This document shows, one piece after another, positions 1-13,200 of a DNA stretch of 64,000 nucleotides. The notes under the pieces are model-generated. The model was not told where the DNA came from, made no database searches, and saw only the letters and a list, made by a program, of their open reading frames with translations. Origin of the DNA: Aphis gossypii (Eukaryota > Arthropoda > Insecta > Hemiptera > Aphididae); the NCBI RefSeq assembly GCF_020184175.1, contig NC_065531.1:69038604-69102603 (forward strand), given 5' to 3'. Made by a program: the position numbers and the translations under genes. The number at the start of each line of letters is the position of its first letter. The stretch's first letter is position 1.

Positions 1-686
1 TCAAGTACTATTTTATGAATTTTATCCAACTAGAGTTTATCATTTCAATTAGATTACCCATATAAATATATTAAATATTTTTTTAATATATTATTTGAAT
101 TAAGAAAAAACAGGTGAATAGAAAATAGAAAGCAAATCACATTTTATAAAATATTTTTTAACCTCAAAATATGAATTAATAAATAATCTATTCTAATTAG
201 TATTTGGAAACATTGAGACATTTTAGTCTAAAGTAACTTGTGAAAACTTAAAAATACTATCTATTATCTATTTATTAAAGAAAGGTTATTTATTAATAAA
301 TAATTTAACCAATAATAATTTTAATCCTAGTAGTGACAGCTAATATGAAAACAGTGCTTCATTCAAATTTAGTTTTGCAAAAAAATCCTAATTTTAAATT
401 TAATTTAGAGTTAAATAAATTGTTATGTACATTAGGTAGAGGAAATTGAAGGATGTAATAATATTGTCAAAAAAATCATAAAATTTTTGGTTTTACCTTT
501 GCTTCTTTTTACTAAAAATATTAGTATTAATTGATACCATTAATTATTAAAAATTTATTTTAATGTAAACTAATTTTTTTCAGGTTGAAGGAAACGTTGA
601 AAAAGTGGAATTATAGTTGTTATTTTTTATTATTTTAAATTATTTATTTATCTCACTTAATATATTTGTACACAGTTATTCTAAAA
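1..686. other. AT-rich upstream region of the MFSD9-like gene
   Basis: No coding exon is visible. A pyrimidine-rich AG acceptor-like site (about 573-583) lies before a short stretch that could be 5' leader of the downstream transporter gene, so an untranslated first exon further upstream is possible. Confidence 0.4.
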
Positions 687-1847
687 ATGTCAAACTTTAT
701 TTATATATATATAATTGGCTTTTTAGACATAGCCAGTTTAGCCACAATCATGCCTACCTTTAATCGCCGTCTTTTAAAATTTGGAGCTACTCATTTACAG
801 ATAACCCTTCTAGAGTCTCTCTTCTCGAGTTTACAGCTTATCACTGGCCCCATTGTTGGAACACTAAGTGATCATTATGGTCGTAAACCATTGCTTTTGC
901 TCTCAATGATTTTTAGTGTTCTTGCGTTTTTTGCCATGGGACACTGTGATTCATATATGTCGATTGCAATTATTCGGTTGTTATTAGGATGTTTCAAACA
1001 CACCCAAATGTTAGGAAAATCATTGATTGGTGATAATGTACCTAAAACTGAACAATTAAGTGCCCATGGGAAATTGAATAGTTTCATTTCCTTAGCGTTT
1101 ATGATAGCACCAACTTATGGTGGTTATTTGTCTGAACGCAATGATGGTTTTTACTACTTGGCTTGTTCAACCAGTATACTTTGTGCCATAAATGTCATTA
1201 TTATTGCATTTAGTGTTCCAACCAAGATCATTAAGACAACTGGTCTAAAAAAAAATATGTTTCATCATTTAAAAGAAGTTGATTGGATTGAATATTGGCC
1301 ATTATTGTTCATGAGAATGATGTATACTGCAACACTATCAACAATGATGGTGACATTTGGTTTTGTACTCATAGAAACGTATAAACTCACACCATCCCAA
1401 GTAGGTTACACATTATCAGTTAATAGTTCAATTGGTGTTGCTACTGGATTTGCAGTTGCCAGATTGGAGCCATTTTTTCGTAAATATAGTTCATTTAAAA
1501 AATGTTTCTTTAGTTTTATTTTACTCTTTGTTGGATATGTTTGTTTGTCATTTGCTCCAAACATAACGTTTCACATTTTATGCATGGTTCCAATTATTGC
1601 AGCTGGTACTCTCATTGAAGTATTTTTAAATCAAATTCTATCGGAAACATGTATGGGTGAAAATAGAGGGACTCTGGAAGGTGCTATGACTAGCTCTATC
1701 TCAGTAGCTCGTTCTATTACACCTGTTGTAGCCGGACTGGCTATGGATATATATGGATCTAGTGGAGCATATATTTTTGCTGCTTTAGCTGCTATTTCTG
1801 CTGCAATGTTGGCCAAATATTATGATAAAAAAACCAAACGGTCATAA
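687..1847 (+). CDS. MFSD9: Major facilitator superfamily transporter, MFSD9-like
   Basis: A single-exon reading frame of 386 codons encodes a hydrophobic multi-pass membrane protein. The frame is open from a TTG at 666, but the first ATG is at 687 and gives MSNFIYIYIIGFLDIAS, which aligns with the first transmembrane helix of MFSD9 proteins, so I chose 687. The MFS motif A is clear at about residues 58-72 (GTLSDHYGRKPLLLL). A downstream FKHT segment followed by a D-x-VP stretch at about 110-127 resembles the matching MFSD9 segment. About 11-12 hydrophobic helices are present, with a charged loop near residues 180-200. Vertebrate MFSD9 is longer (about 470 residues), mainly at the N terminus and in loops. 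The substrate is unknown. Family assignment rests on remembered sequence similarity. It is unusual here as the only intronless conserved gene. Confidence 0.8.
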   Translation: MSNFIYIYIIGFLDIASLATIMPTFNRRLLKFGATHLQITLLESLFSSLQLITGPIVGTLSDHYGRKPLLLLSMIFSVLAFFAMGHCDSYMSIAIIRLLLGCFKHTQMLGKSLIGDNVPKTEQLSAHGKLNSFISLAFMIAPTYGGYLSERNDGFYYLACSTSILCAINVIIIAFSVPTKIIKTTGLKKNMFHHLKEVDWIEYWPLLFMRMMYTATLSTMMVTFGFVLIETYKLTPSQVGYTLSVNSSIGVATGFAVARLEPFFRKYSSFKKCFFSFILLFVGYVCLSFAPNITFHILCMVPIIAAGTLIEVFLNQILSETCMGENRGTLEGAMTSSISVARSITPVVAGLAMDIYGSSGAYIFAALAAISAAMLAKYYDKKTKRS

Positions 1848-1849
1848 AT

Positions 1850-4000
1850 TTAAAAAAAAAAGTGTTCATTATTTTGCAATGAATTTATATTTTGTATCAA
1901 ACTGTAATTTCCTTATTAAATTATAAAGTAAATATATAATTGTTGTAATAAGCCAATTTTTCTTTAAGTTTTGTTGAATAAAAATAAATATTTTTAATGT
2001 ATTTTATGAAACATTTTATTCTATTTAAAATTTTGTACGTTTATACTGTAAGTTAATTTAAGTTAATACTTTAGGATTAAATTCTATACTCAACTTGGTA
2101 TGTATTTAGACTATAATTAATATGTGCAAACTAGTATTTATAATTTCTTAGAAATTCATATTTTTTAAACCCAGTTTGAAAGCCGAAAATGAATGTATTA
2201 ACCTATAAATAGTAATATGTATTGTTATAAAAGCAAAAATAGTAGTATAATTTGCAAATTGTTTGTATAAATAATTTAAAAATAAACATTTATTTTTTTA
2301 GATTTTTACTTACTTTTTTGTACTTAATTTGTTACAAAATAATTATACCTACTAACAATAGTATGTGAAGGGCCACAATTCTACTTAATATAATATGTTT
2401 ACTTCTATTTCTTAAGTACAATATTTTAAAAAAAATTTTAAGATTGTAGTTCATCTGAAAATATGTATCAAATATATATTAACAACTTTACAACAGTTGT
2501 ATACGAGGGCTATAAAGAGTATATTTTGCTTGTTATTCTGGGGACTTTGTATAGACAATCTATAATCCAAGTCCAAAATAATAAAGTAATAAATCGCCTT
2601 CTTCAGTTTTTCTAATTAATTGTGAATCATAACTCTGATTTTTACATTTATCTATCATAACATATTGATACCAATTAAATTTATTTAGAATGTCTATAAT
2701 GCATGTGTATTGTATATGTATAAATTTTAATATTTTGAATAGGTATTTGGTTAGCTAAACACGTTTAACCTATTAATGGTTTTTTATTTATAATTATACT
2801 CTTTCAAGTTGAGTACACTACTTAAGCTCATTACTTTTTATAATTGTCAATTATTAATCAAAAAAAAAACAGGAATCATCCAAGTATTTAATAACTAAAA
2901 TATTTCCACAAAAAAATAAAAGTTATTATTAAACAATAATCCTTTCTTAAAAAAAAAAATTATATTATGTAAATAATTTCAAATAGAAATAAAAAAAAAA
3001 AAAAACACAGTACATAATATTATATTTTACTATGTTAGTTAATAATTTTTATAATTTTATATCCATATTATCGTAACTCCCTTAACAATTTAAAATGTTG
3101 GTGCCTTGATTAGGCTTGCACTGACGATTTATTCAACACTAGGTATGATTGATATGGTTTTAAAAAAATAGCTTAAAAAGTTAAAATATTATGAAAATTA
3201 TGTAATTTATTAAAAATAATTATATAAACATATGTTTATACCTAATAATAACTATATATAATAATTATTCGTTTTTGAACAACAATAAATAACAAACATT
3301 ATTAGAAGATAAATAGTTAGTATATGGACAAACATCATCTATACCTAACATACCTATGTGGTAAATAATCATAAAAAAAAAATAATAATTATACGGGTAT
3401 CAAACAATATTGAATATTTTTCACTCTGATTAAAATCTAAATATCTAATAAATATCATTTTCAAATCATTACAGAATAATTTATTTGTAGGTATGAATTT
3501 CAAGGTCAGTGTAGAACAATAATATATATTTTTTTAATATTATATATATACTCATTATATAATTAATGTCAATGTATAACTCTAAATACTAACTATAAAT
3601 ATAGGTACTTATAGTATAGTAGATACAGTATGTTATTATAATTTATAGTTACCTATTAATGTATTATTATATCAATTTATAAGCATAATACTTTTAACGT
3701 ATATTATATTTTTATACTTAGATTTTAGATGTATTTTTTTTTTTTATTATTACAATGTATAGCTAATAATGGAACCATAGATTGGTAGATATTTGTGTGA
3801 CAATAGGAATAATTTAATTTTAGTTTTATAAACATATCAAATCTGAAGTATCTGTATGTAGTAGGTGTATAATAGTTAAGGTAAACATTTTTATTTTCTA
3901 TTATAGTTTTTGTATGTGTACCTACTTACTATATGCATTTCTATTACCACGCATTTTTACTAACTAAATAACAAAACTGTAATTTTCAACAATAATCAAT
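1850..4000. other. AT-rich intergenic region
   Basis: Poly(A)/poly(T) tracts and short TA-rich words dominate. I see no exon with a coding signature, no RNA gene and no clear transposon terminus here. Confidence 0.5.
1977..1982 (+). terminator. Poly(A) signal candidate of the MFSD9-like gene
   Basis: An AATAAA hexamer lies about 130 nt after the stop codon and is followed by a second overlapping copy. It is the best-placed polyadenylation signal, though the AT-rich background makes chance matches common. Confidence 0.4.
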
Positions 4001-7000
4001 ATGGTATTTTTGGTATTTTTTTTAATATTTGTATCTTCATTGGATTCGATAGAGGTATACTATATAATATTAATACACTATTATTATTTTAATTTATTAT
4101 ATGCAAATGTATAGACGTATAGTATTATTTTTTAATTAGAAAATATTCATATTATTATATATATCTTTATAAATTATTACTCATAAATCATTTTGACTAT
4201 AAATATAAATAAATCGGTATAAATCAATTTCAACACCCCTTCAAAATCTTTTTTGGGGTTAAAAAAGTATTATATTGTATTAGAGTTTCAAAATAGTCAG
4301 TAATAATATTATTATGTTATACAGCGCAATACCTTAATTATACCTATGCAAATTCTAATTTTTAATTAAGTTCCTATATTTCTTAAAACGGGTAGAGATA
4401 GAAACTTTAAATGTTAAGTACCTAATTATTAATTATAATATCCTTGGAAATTAACATAAAAAAACGTAGAAATTATGACAACCATGATTTCAATAACATT
4501 ATTAACTATCATAGTACATCATAATACAACAATTAAAAACTTTAAGAAGTGAAGTTAAATTTAAAATTGAAAGGAATTGATTGCCTTTGCTAATACGATT
4601 TCAGAAAATGTTGTGATTCTATTGATTGCTAAACAGTTCCATGAATAGTGGGAACACAAAAACATAAAGCTAATAATAGTATTCTTAATGATGGTTATTT
4701 AGATGGAATTTTTTTCTGATTTAATGTAAAGGTTTAAATCAAATTCAGACATTTTAACTTCGCCTTCACAGCTTTGCTTATAACCTACCTTTTTTAGTAT
4801 CTGCGTATATTATATAAAACATTTTAAAGATGCATTAAACCGGCTTGTGAATTTTACAAACATGATTTAAACAAAAAATTTTACTATACATTCATCTTAT
4901 TAAAAGGAGAATTTGAGTTATGAAAGATGGAAAATTTTATGTTAACTAGATGCATTAATATGTTTCCATGGACAGTGATGTTGAATGAAATTAAATCGAA
5001 CTGGTCAATTAATTTGATTAATCCGGAAAGAATCCAATTTAATATTTATCACTTCTTTGAAATTTTTCTTTTAATTGTGGTATAAATAAATATAACTTTT
5101 AAAATATATAAATAGGTAGGTACTTTAATGACATTCTTGTGCTTAATAAAGTTATAGCAGAAAAACTTGGTACTTTGCAGTATTCTATTATTTTATTCAA
5201 CCTAACTACTGTCGTATACGCCGATTACTCGGACGTATACCAAAATAAAGTTAAACACAAAATAACGCAAAATACTTTATTTGAAGTTTGAACACGACGT
5301 CCGGTGGTGATCGAGTCACACGATCACCACCACTGACTACCTTTGCTGTCTTAGCCATCTCACTTATATATTACACTTACAATCGAATTACTATCGATTG
5401 TTCTACATTTTTCTATTACTACGTTAAATTTACAATTATAGATACTATGATTATTGTGTAATTGTTATTTTAACCCGATTAGTAAATTATTAAACAAATT
5501 TATTTACATTTCTTATTATTATATCTTGCTTACTATGCTAACTGTAATATAAAGTTTACTGGCACCGAATTGCACAATTGTTATTTTAACCTATTTCTGT
5601 GAATAATTAACTATTGCTTAACTTATTGAATTTTACTGTTTTACTTATTATCTATAGTTTTTCTTAACTTATTTCTTACGTACTAACATCTCTTATAAAA
5701 TATTCATACATATAATACAACACTACTTAATAGGTACTTTTAAGGAAATTGATTTGTATGCTTCTAAAATAGAGCCCACTATGAAATTGCACTTCCAGTT
5801 AAGTTTTATTTCTGCGTATGATTATATTATTTAGATAACCTTGAGTTTGATTTCAAATTAAAAAAATAGCATGAGTTTAGTCTCAATATATCTTATTATA
5901 CTCACAAGTTATGTCAAAGCCTATTGATTTGAGAAAAGTTGTATTAGGTTAGTCCAACACATTTTGTTTCACAAGACTCCAGTAGACACCATTATGTGTA
6001 GGTTGCCTGGAAAGTCAAGTCAAAAATCTAAATTCTTGAAAAACTTGGATGTATAAAATATTAAAATGATTATTAAGTTATGTTTTTTTTTTTTTTTACA
6101 GTAGGTATTTACATTAATATCATTAATAACTATTCAGTTTAATTATTACTGTAAATATTGTCAAATATGTATTTACTTGTTTCAGTCTCGTTATCCAATT
6201 GTTGTGAAAGAAGCCTCTAGTTGTATGAAAAATTCAAAAATTAACATATTTTTGCAAAAAAATTCAAATTCCTCGGGTTTAGCAAATAAAAATTTTGATT
6301 ATGTTGAATTTCTAGAAATAATTGAACAAAATAACTTTCAGGTAAAAATATTTATTATTGCCTATTTATCAATTTTGTATCATCATTCTATTGTGATGTA
6401 GATGTAATATTATAATGTACCTAACTAGTACCTAATTAGTTAGGTACCAAATTAGTAATTACTAGTTATTACATATACAAGGATGACTACATATATTAAT
6501 GTATAGGTACAGTTAGGTACCTAGGTACAGATATTTTACTCATATTAAAAAATAAAAGTACAGTGAGGTCCGCTTAATGTAATCACTAGTTTATAGAATC
6601 AACCGTTTATTAGAATCAAAAATGAAAATCCCAAACCAAATTGTATGTGTAATGTTGTAAATGCTTTATAGAATCAAAATTACCTGCACCAAAGTGATCA
6701 TATTAAGCGGAACTCACTGTATTACTACCTCCCACTCGTAATTTAACAGAAAAATACAAATAGGTAGTAGGTGATAGTGTGATACTGACCAGTGTCAGAT
6801 CTATTGAACCTGAAACAAACATAATATTGCACCTTTTCCCTAAAAAAGAAAAACAATATAAACAAGTACCGAATAAAACAAATGTTAAACATAAAAACTA
6901 TATTTTATATACAACTCCATTCTCTTTAACAAATGTTTAAAAAAAAAATTAATTCTTTTTCAAGTAACAACATAACTAATACCAGTTTTCACCTTTTATA

Positions 7001-7529
7001 TACCACTATAAGTTGATATGTAATTAACACATTTAATTTAGTTATGAATAAATTATTTATTTATAATTGGAAATGATAATTTTTTATGGGCAATTTGTAT
7101 TTTTATAGGTACGAATCGAGACCCATCACAGAGGTATAAGTAACTTAATCAAGATACCTTCATTAAATGTCCAGAGAACAGATTTTTGTAAATATATATC
7201 AACAGATATAATATTTGTACCAATGGTTCGACAGTTTTTTGATTTAGAAAAATTCTGTCCTATTTCTAAAGTAAATTTATTATTAATCTTTATAACTGTT
7301 AGGTACCTGTTTAATTTAAATCTAACAATTTATTTTATTTTAAATTTTAAAGGGTAAACACGTTGTTTATAGAAATACAATTGTTTCAAAGTATCGACCT
7401 TACATTCCATTGGGCTGTTGGATAATAATAACTAGAGTCACCAAAAACGATTCAATACCATTCGCATGTTTTAATATAACAGTTCAATCATTGCCATCAA
7501 TGAAATCTGAACCCTACCAGTGTACATAA
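4001..7529 (+). CDS. Secreted DUF1091/ML-like six-cysteine protein, four exons
   Basis: Four exons join in phase 0 at consensus GT/AG sites: 4001-4054, 6186-6341, 7109-7270 and 7353-7529, giving 182 residues. Exon 1 is a compact signal peptide (MVFLVFFLIFVSSLDSIE), separated from the rest by a 2.1 kb intron. The mature part holds six cysteines (about residues 31, 97, 120, 146, 163, 181) and possible N-glycosylation sites. The order D-F-C, then F-C-P-I-x-K-G, then P-x-I-P-x-G-x-W, resembles insect DUF1091 and MD-2/GM2-activator-like lipid-binding proteins, where the mid-domain Cys-Pro-x-x-K-G turn and a late P-x-G-x-W strand are typical. The family call is tentative; the gene model itself is well supported because all three junctions keep one open frame. 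A lipid- or pheromone-binding role would be inference only. Confidence 0.6.
5303..5331. repeat. Perfect 11-bp hairpin
   Basis: GGTGGTGATCG at 5303-5313 and its exact reverse complement at 5321-5331 flank a 7-nt loop, in a locally GC-richer patch (about 5210-5400) inside intron 1 of the secreted-protein gene. It may be part of a transposon remnant; no terminal repeats were found. Confidence 0.6.
6561..6719. mobile_element. Tc1/mariner-superfamily MITE (159 bp)
   Basis: Terminal inverted repeats of 27 bp (6561-6587 and 6693-6719, 24 of 27 matching) begin CAGTGAGGTCCGCTTAAT and are flanked by TA on both sides (6559-6560 and 6720-6721), the target duplication of Tc1/mariner/pogo elements. The interior has no coding capacity, so it is a non-autonomous copy. 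It sits in intron 2 of the secreted-protein gene. Confidence 0.8.
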
Positions 7530-10292
7530 TTGATTTTTAATATGTATAATATGGTATTTCTCATTTTGAATTATTTCACATAATATATCACAAATACTCT
7601 TATACTCACTGTCTCTCTGCTCTTACGGTCTCACTCATCTTTTATGTTATTATACAGTATAATACACTAAGAGAAATATTGTACCTATTATAGTTACAAT
7701 TTTTTTTTATTATTACCTTTAACTTATGTATACCTATTATAAGAAATTTATATTACAATATATTAATTAAATAATAAAATTATAAATATCATGATTATTT
7801 TTTATTATTATTATTATTATTAATGAGATTTTAACATTATATTATTGTATCTCGACAAATTATGAACCTGTGTACTTACTAATATAATAGAGGTTAGTAA
7901 AGCTCACACTCTTACATTTGGAGGCCTGGTTGAAGTATAAACTTGATCGTTTGAATAACTAAGTTGATATTGTCGGTTGATAGCTCGTCAGTGAGGGAAA
8001 AGTTAATACCAAAGGTGGAAAAAAGTCTTTAACTGAGTTCTTTGGGTAGAGAGAGATGGACAATTTAGGAGTAAGTGTGGAAGTCAGTAATTTCCATCAC
8101 ACTTGGGTAGAGGAATCATGAATTATTATAACTTACAATTGAATGGTATAAAGTTAGGGCAAGCATGGTAAGCGGCACATGCCAGAAAAAAAAAGAAATA
8201 AGAAGTTTAAAATGTATTATGTTAAATGACAATGCAACTAATACATTACAACGAATACTACCTATTTATTAATTCCTTTTTATAAACTGTAAAGGCAATT
8301 TCTTGACAAAAGCACTCAAATTTTAGATTATCTGATCCGTATCGTCATTATAGGAATGACTAGAAGTATATCCAAGTTACTTTTAAAAAACGGAATTCCA
8401 ATATTTTACCGTTGCATATCAGATAATTATCATCAACATTTTTGTCTTATAAATTGTAATTTTCATCAATAAAAACCGTTAATTAAAAATATATTTAATT
8501 AGTAGTTGTTTTATTTTAGCGCTTGGCCAATATAGAATATCATCAAACGCCAATGCTATAAAAAAATATATATATCATACAAATATATTACAAATTACAA
8601 TATATTCATATAATCACAGGTATGTTATTCAATTACTTTTAATTGACAATTTTAAATAGTAAATAGTTCATCCAAGTGTTAAACAGTTTAAATTTGAACA
8701 AAAGAACCAAGTGATTAAGTATCATACAGCATAATACATTGCATACTAAAAATACATACAAATATATTTATATAAATATAAGAATGTTTTATTATTTATT
8801 TGAAGAAAGTAAGAAAAAATTAAATTTTGTTGAATTACAATTTTTACATAACAATTTTGTTCCAAAGTATCTAAACATCATAATTCATTTAATCATATGC
8901 CTTTTATGTTCAATATATCAAATAAACTATGACAAGATAATATATTTAATAAATAATATAACTGTATTTTACTACTTGAGTAAGCTTTCATCTTATTTTG
9001 TCATTTTACAGGAGGTATTTTATTTTATTTATGTATTTTTACATCATGTTAATCTGTTTTTTGTTGTATATTTTTATGAGTTTTTTTAAATTTTAGATCT
9101 GAGGTTTTCAACACGTGGAATGCGGTGCTCAGGGGCATCACCGGTTATTATTGAGTTTGTCCTATCTACATTAGATAATGTAGAATTTATTATTTCATTA
9201 TCATTTTTCATATAGACAGGACTGTATTAAGGAATTTGTCATCTTGGGACAAAAAAAAAAAAACTTTGTTATACAAAATACAAATTTAATGTAATTTAAA
9301 TATAAAAAAATTTCATACTCATCAACAGCACCTTGTTGCACCCCCTCCCCCTAAATATGGCCCTATATATAGGAACCTTTTAAATTGTTTTCAAAATCAA
9401 AAAAGTCATGGACCCTAATAGGTTGAAAACTTCTATTGTAGATTGTCATCTATATTTAAACAATAGCATAGAATATAGATCACATAATAATACACCTAAC
9501 TATAGTTATTAACATATGTGAGTTATGAGTTAAGGGTCAATAGTGAATACCAACATATAACAGAAGTGTGAACGGTAATTGATGGCATGACATATAAATA
9601 ACTTAAAAATCTTATTGCATATTCTAAATAATAACTTATATAATGGCAAAAACTAAAAAGTTACATTAAGGTACCAATATAGATATTTTTTTAATTACAA
9701 TAAAATAACTATAATTGTTATTGTTTAAATAACTAATTAGTAATTTTGTTAAAATGTCTTCAAGAAATTGTGTATAATAAATAAAATTTCACTTTTGACC
9801 GTCAACTATTAGCTAGAAAAATACCAGCTTCAAAGTTGAAAATTGAAAAATGTTTACTGCTTCAAGAGGCGACGATAAATAAAAAAAATATGTATAAACA
9901 TGTTAAGCCAATATTGCAAATACAAGTTGACAATATTTTTAATATTATTATTATTTCATATTCCCAATGTATTAATTAAAGAAAATATGTTTTGTGAATA
10001 CCTGTTTAAATTATTATAATATGTATTTATATATTTATGTACAATACATTATAAACATTATTAATTTAGGTATACTTCATACATTCATAGGTATTAATAT
10101 GTACTCATTTAAATGGAATAATAATTTAAATACTGTTTTTGATGTGATTTTTGTGTTATTTTAGTAACATTTGTAAAAGAACATGATTAGATCGACAAAT
10201 ATTTGAATGACAATAGAAATATTACAATTTCAGTTTTCATAATATGTTCAAATCAATAAATCTACAGTATAAATACATTTTTGAGCCTTAGA
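7530..10292. other. Intergenic region between the secreted-protein gene and CSN3
   Basis: Mostly AT-rich. About 7900-8190 is less AT-rich and contains an unidentified non-coding stretch with a GGAGGCCTGG word. An open frame at 8739-9089 is composed almost only of F, I, Y, N, K and L codons and looks like chance in AT-rich DNA. A hAT-like remnant lies at 9101-9433. Confidence 0.45.
9101..9433. mobile_element. Possible non-autonomous hAT-like element
   Basis: The left end GAGGTTTTCAACACG and the right end GGTTGAAAACTTC are imperfect inverted repeats that match the general form of hAT termini (a pyrimidine-rich GGTTTTCAA core). The interior contains C-rich (CCCCCTCCCCC) and A-rich stretches with no reading frame. 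An 8-bp target duplication was not convincingly seen, so the boundaries are approximate. Confidence 0.4.
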
Positions 10293-13200
10293 TCATGCTT
10301 GATAACTTTTGGATGAACTTTGGCCTAAAGATAACCCATCATCTTCACTATTAGTTTTTTTTACAAATGATGGATTTGTTAATATAGCTTCATCCATCAT
10401 TCGTACTGTACTGCTAAACGATATCTTATTAATTACCTGAAAAATACATAATATGTAATATTATATTATTATGTACATTTATAGTATATAACCAATATTA
10501 ATATAAATTTACTTCATCTAGAATTTTTTTTAGAACACTTGGGTCTTCATATTTCTTGGGTGGATCATTAAACATAATTGTACCTTCTTTACGATTAATC
10601 TTGCCATATATTTCACCAGATTCAATCTAAAATTGTAAATTTATTTAATATTTTATTAATTATTATTTTTTTTGTTATAAATACCATGGTCAATAAATAT
10701 TCTTCTGCTTCTGTTATGTTAGGAAGATTAATTCTTCGTGCTAAATCAGAAATTGACATGTTCAAAAAAGTATTTGTCAATTTATGTATATTCTTCCTGT
10801 GCAATGCTTTTACGACTTGTTTTACTAATCCTTTATTATTATCTCTGTATATGTTAACAAAAAAATTTCAATCAACTTTATTAGTTTAGAATTACAAAAT
10901 AAAAACAAACCTTATGTAAACATCATGGTATTTTGTGATTGTTCTTTGTAATTCCTCATGATCACCACTTTGATACGCTGGTATAATATCCAAATAAGCT
11001 TGACAAACTGGTTTGAGCACTCTTTCGATGAGGGCTGGTGATAATTTTGGAAGTGAAGGTACAGTTCCTAAATGAATAATTGAGACCAAAACAAATTTCT
11101 TGTATGATTCAACCATGACTTGAGATAGCAAAGGAAGTAAAGTTGTAAGAGCAATTTCAAAGAAAGTAATTGCTTTTGAATAATTCTTCATTGCAGCGTA
11201 AATTACACCACCCAAATAGTAGTAATTTAAAAAATATTTTGGGTCAAATGCCACTCCAGACTAAAACAAAAAAAAATACTCCAAATGTAAACAAACAAAA
11301 AGTAAATTATACTAAAATTTAAGTCTATATTAAGTTCAATAAAATATAATTTCATCAAATACAAAAATATATCTTAATATGATCCTTACATGAACTTAAG
11401 TTTAAATATGACTTATAGATAATTTAAGGCAAATATCTTACATAGAATAATGTTCACAAAATTATTTTTTTAATTTTTGTGCATAAAAGTATTTGAAAAT
11501 TCGAAAAACTTTTATCATTATTATATAATGTGTACGTATCATAAATATATTGTTTTAATTTCCAAGATCAAAACCAAAAATTAACTAATATTTTAATTGA
11601 GAGTTATTAATCAGTTGAAAAAATGTATAAATAATTTCACTGTAAATTTGATTATTTTACATAATTCACAATTATAGAAATATTTACAAATTATTGAATA
11701 TTTTATCTATTTTAAAAAGTATTAAAGAAAAACTTATTGTTTTAAGAGTACCTAACAATTTTTTTTACTTAAATATAAATCTAAAGCTAAATAAGTAATT
11801 TTAAGTTAAAAATGTTTAAATTCATACTTGAAATATAATATTTAGGTAAGGGCTGTCATATAGTATGCGGTCCACCACAAATAGGTGAATGAATTAAAAA
11901 TTATATCATATATATCATTATTTTAAATAATTAAACAAAAAAATTAATAATTAAAAATTTGCCGTTAATTTGTCACTACTTATAATTAAATATAAAAACT
12001 TTTGCAAAAATAAAGTGTATGAATGTGTATAAATTGTAGTGTTGCGCAATAAGTGACGTACTGGAAGTTAGAGCCCATACTTTTACAAAATATTGAAAGT
12101 TATTAAGTATAAGTCCATAGAGATAAAGTGTTCACCGAAGAAAGAGATTAAATTGTATCTATTAAATATAAACTTGGGCCTGTGTAAATATGGCTGATCG
12201 CAGATAGACCAAATTCCACAGTAGCCAGTAGATTGCATACTATATGACAGCCTAGGCAAATATAGTACAATCAAAAATGATATGTAATAATAGATGAAAC
12301 TAGAAAATATTATAAGGACAGGCCAAGTGATAAATATGAAATAAAATTCTAAGTTTTTATTTTTTATTTTAAATTTCACTAACTACTAGGTGAGTATGAT
12401 ACTATGATATCCAGAAAGTATTACTAGTATTAGGTCAGGCCATTTCCTGACCCGTAGTTTTACCTATGTATGTAATAACTTATATTAATTATTAGTATGA
12501 TATCAATGCTCATTAATTGATCAAATAATGACTAATAATTCATTAATCTGTATACCTATCTACAATTAAAAATTATGCTACTTACTTCATCAGTTCCCAA
12601 TACATAGATATCTTGATCCAGGAGACTTAGAGCAGGCTTAAGATTATTTGACATTAAACAGGCTTGACATAAAAGACAATGAAGTTGAGTTAATTGATAT
12701 GGTTTCTCTTGCAATTTACATATAGCTCGCCTTATTATTGGTATAGCAGACATAGGTTTTTCTATTTCACCAAGGTTAGTTAACATAGATTTCATCACAG
12801 TAGCCACTATAAAACAAGATGAAAATTAGATAGGAACATTAGTCTATAGTACAAAAATATAATAAGTAATTAACTTACAGGAATCAGCCAAAACTCTGAG
12901 TTCTTCTTCACTAATAGTACTAACAAAATCATTAATTTGCGTTGCTATTGCTGTATGATATTGAACCTCTGGTATATCCGGGGGTTTTTGGGCAGTAGCT
13001 TTAATACCCAAAACTGTAAGTACAGTGACTGAGTTCTCATGAACGTCAAGTGCCTCAAGAACACTATCTAAATTAGAAACATATTTTTGTAATGTTTCTG
13101 TCTGCTTGGAAAGATATTCATTAAGTTCTCGATTTTCACCTGAAAAAGAATAATTTACCTTTAATATCAAAAAAATACACAAAATATTCAAAATATTATA

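Noticed and set aside
8739..9089. 116-codon open frame on the plus strand
   Set aside because: Composition is almost entirely Ile, Phe, Tyr, Leu, Asn and Lys, as expected from AT-rich DNA. No domain, signal or splice context supports it.
12083..12379. 98-codon minus-strand open frame within CSN3 intron 3
   Set aside because: It overlaps the inverted-repeat insertion, has no family resemblance and is not needed for the CSN3 protein, whose exons 3 and 4 join directly in phase.
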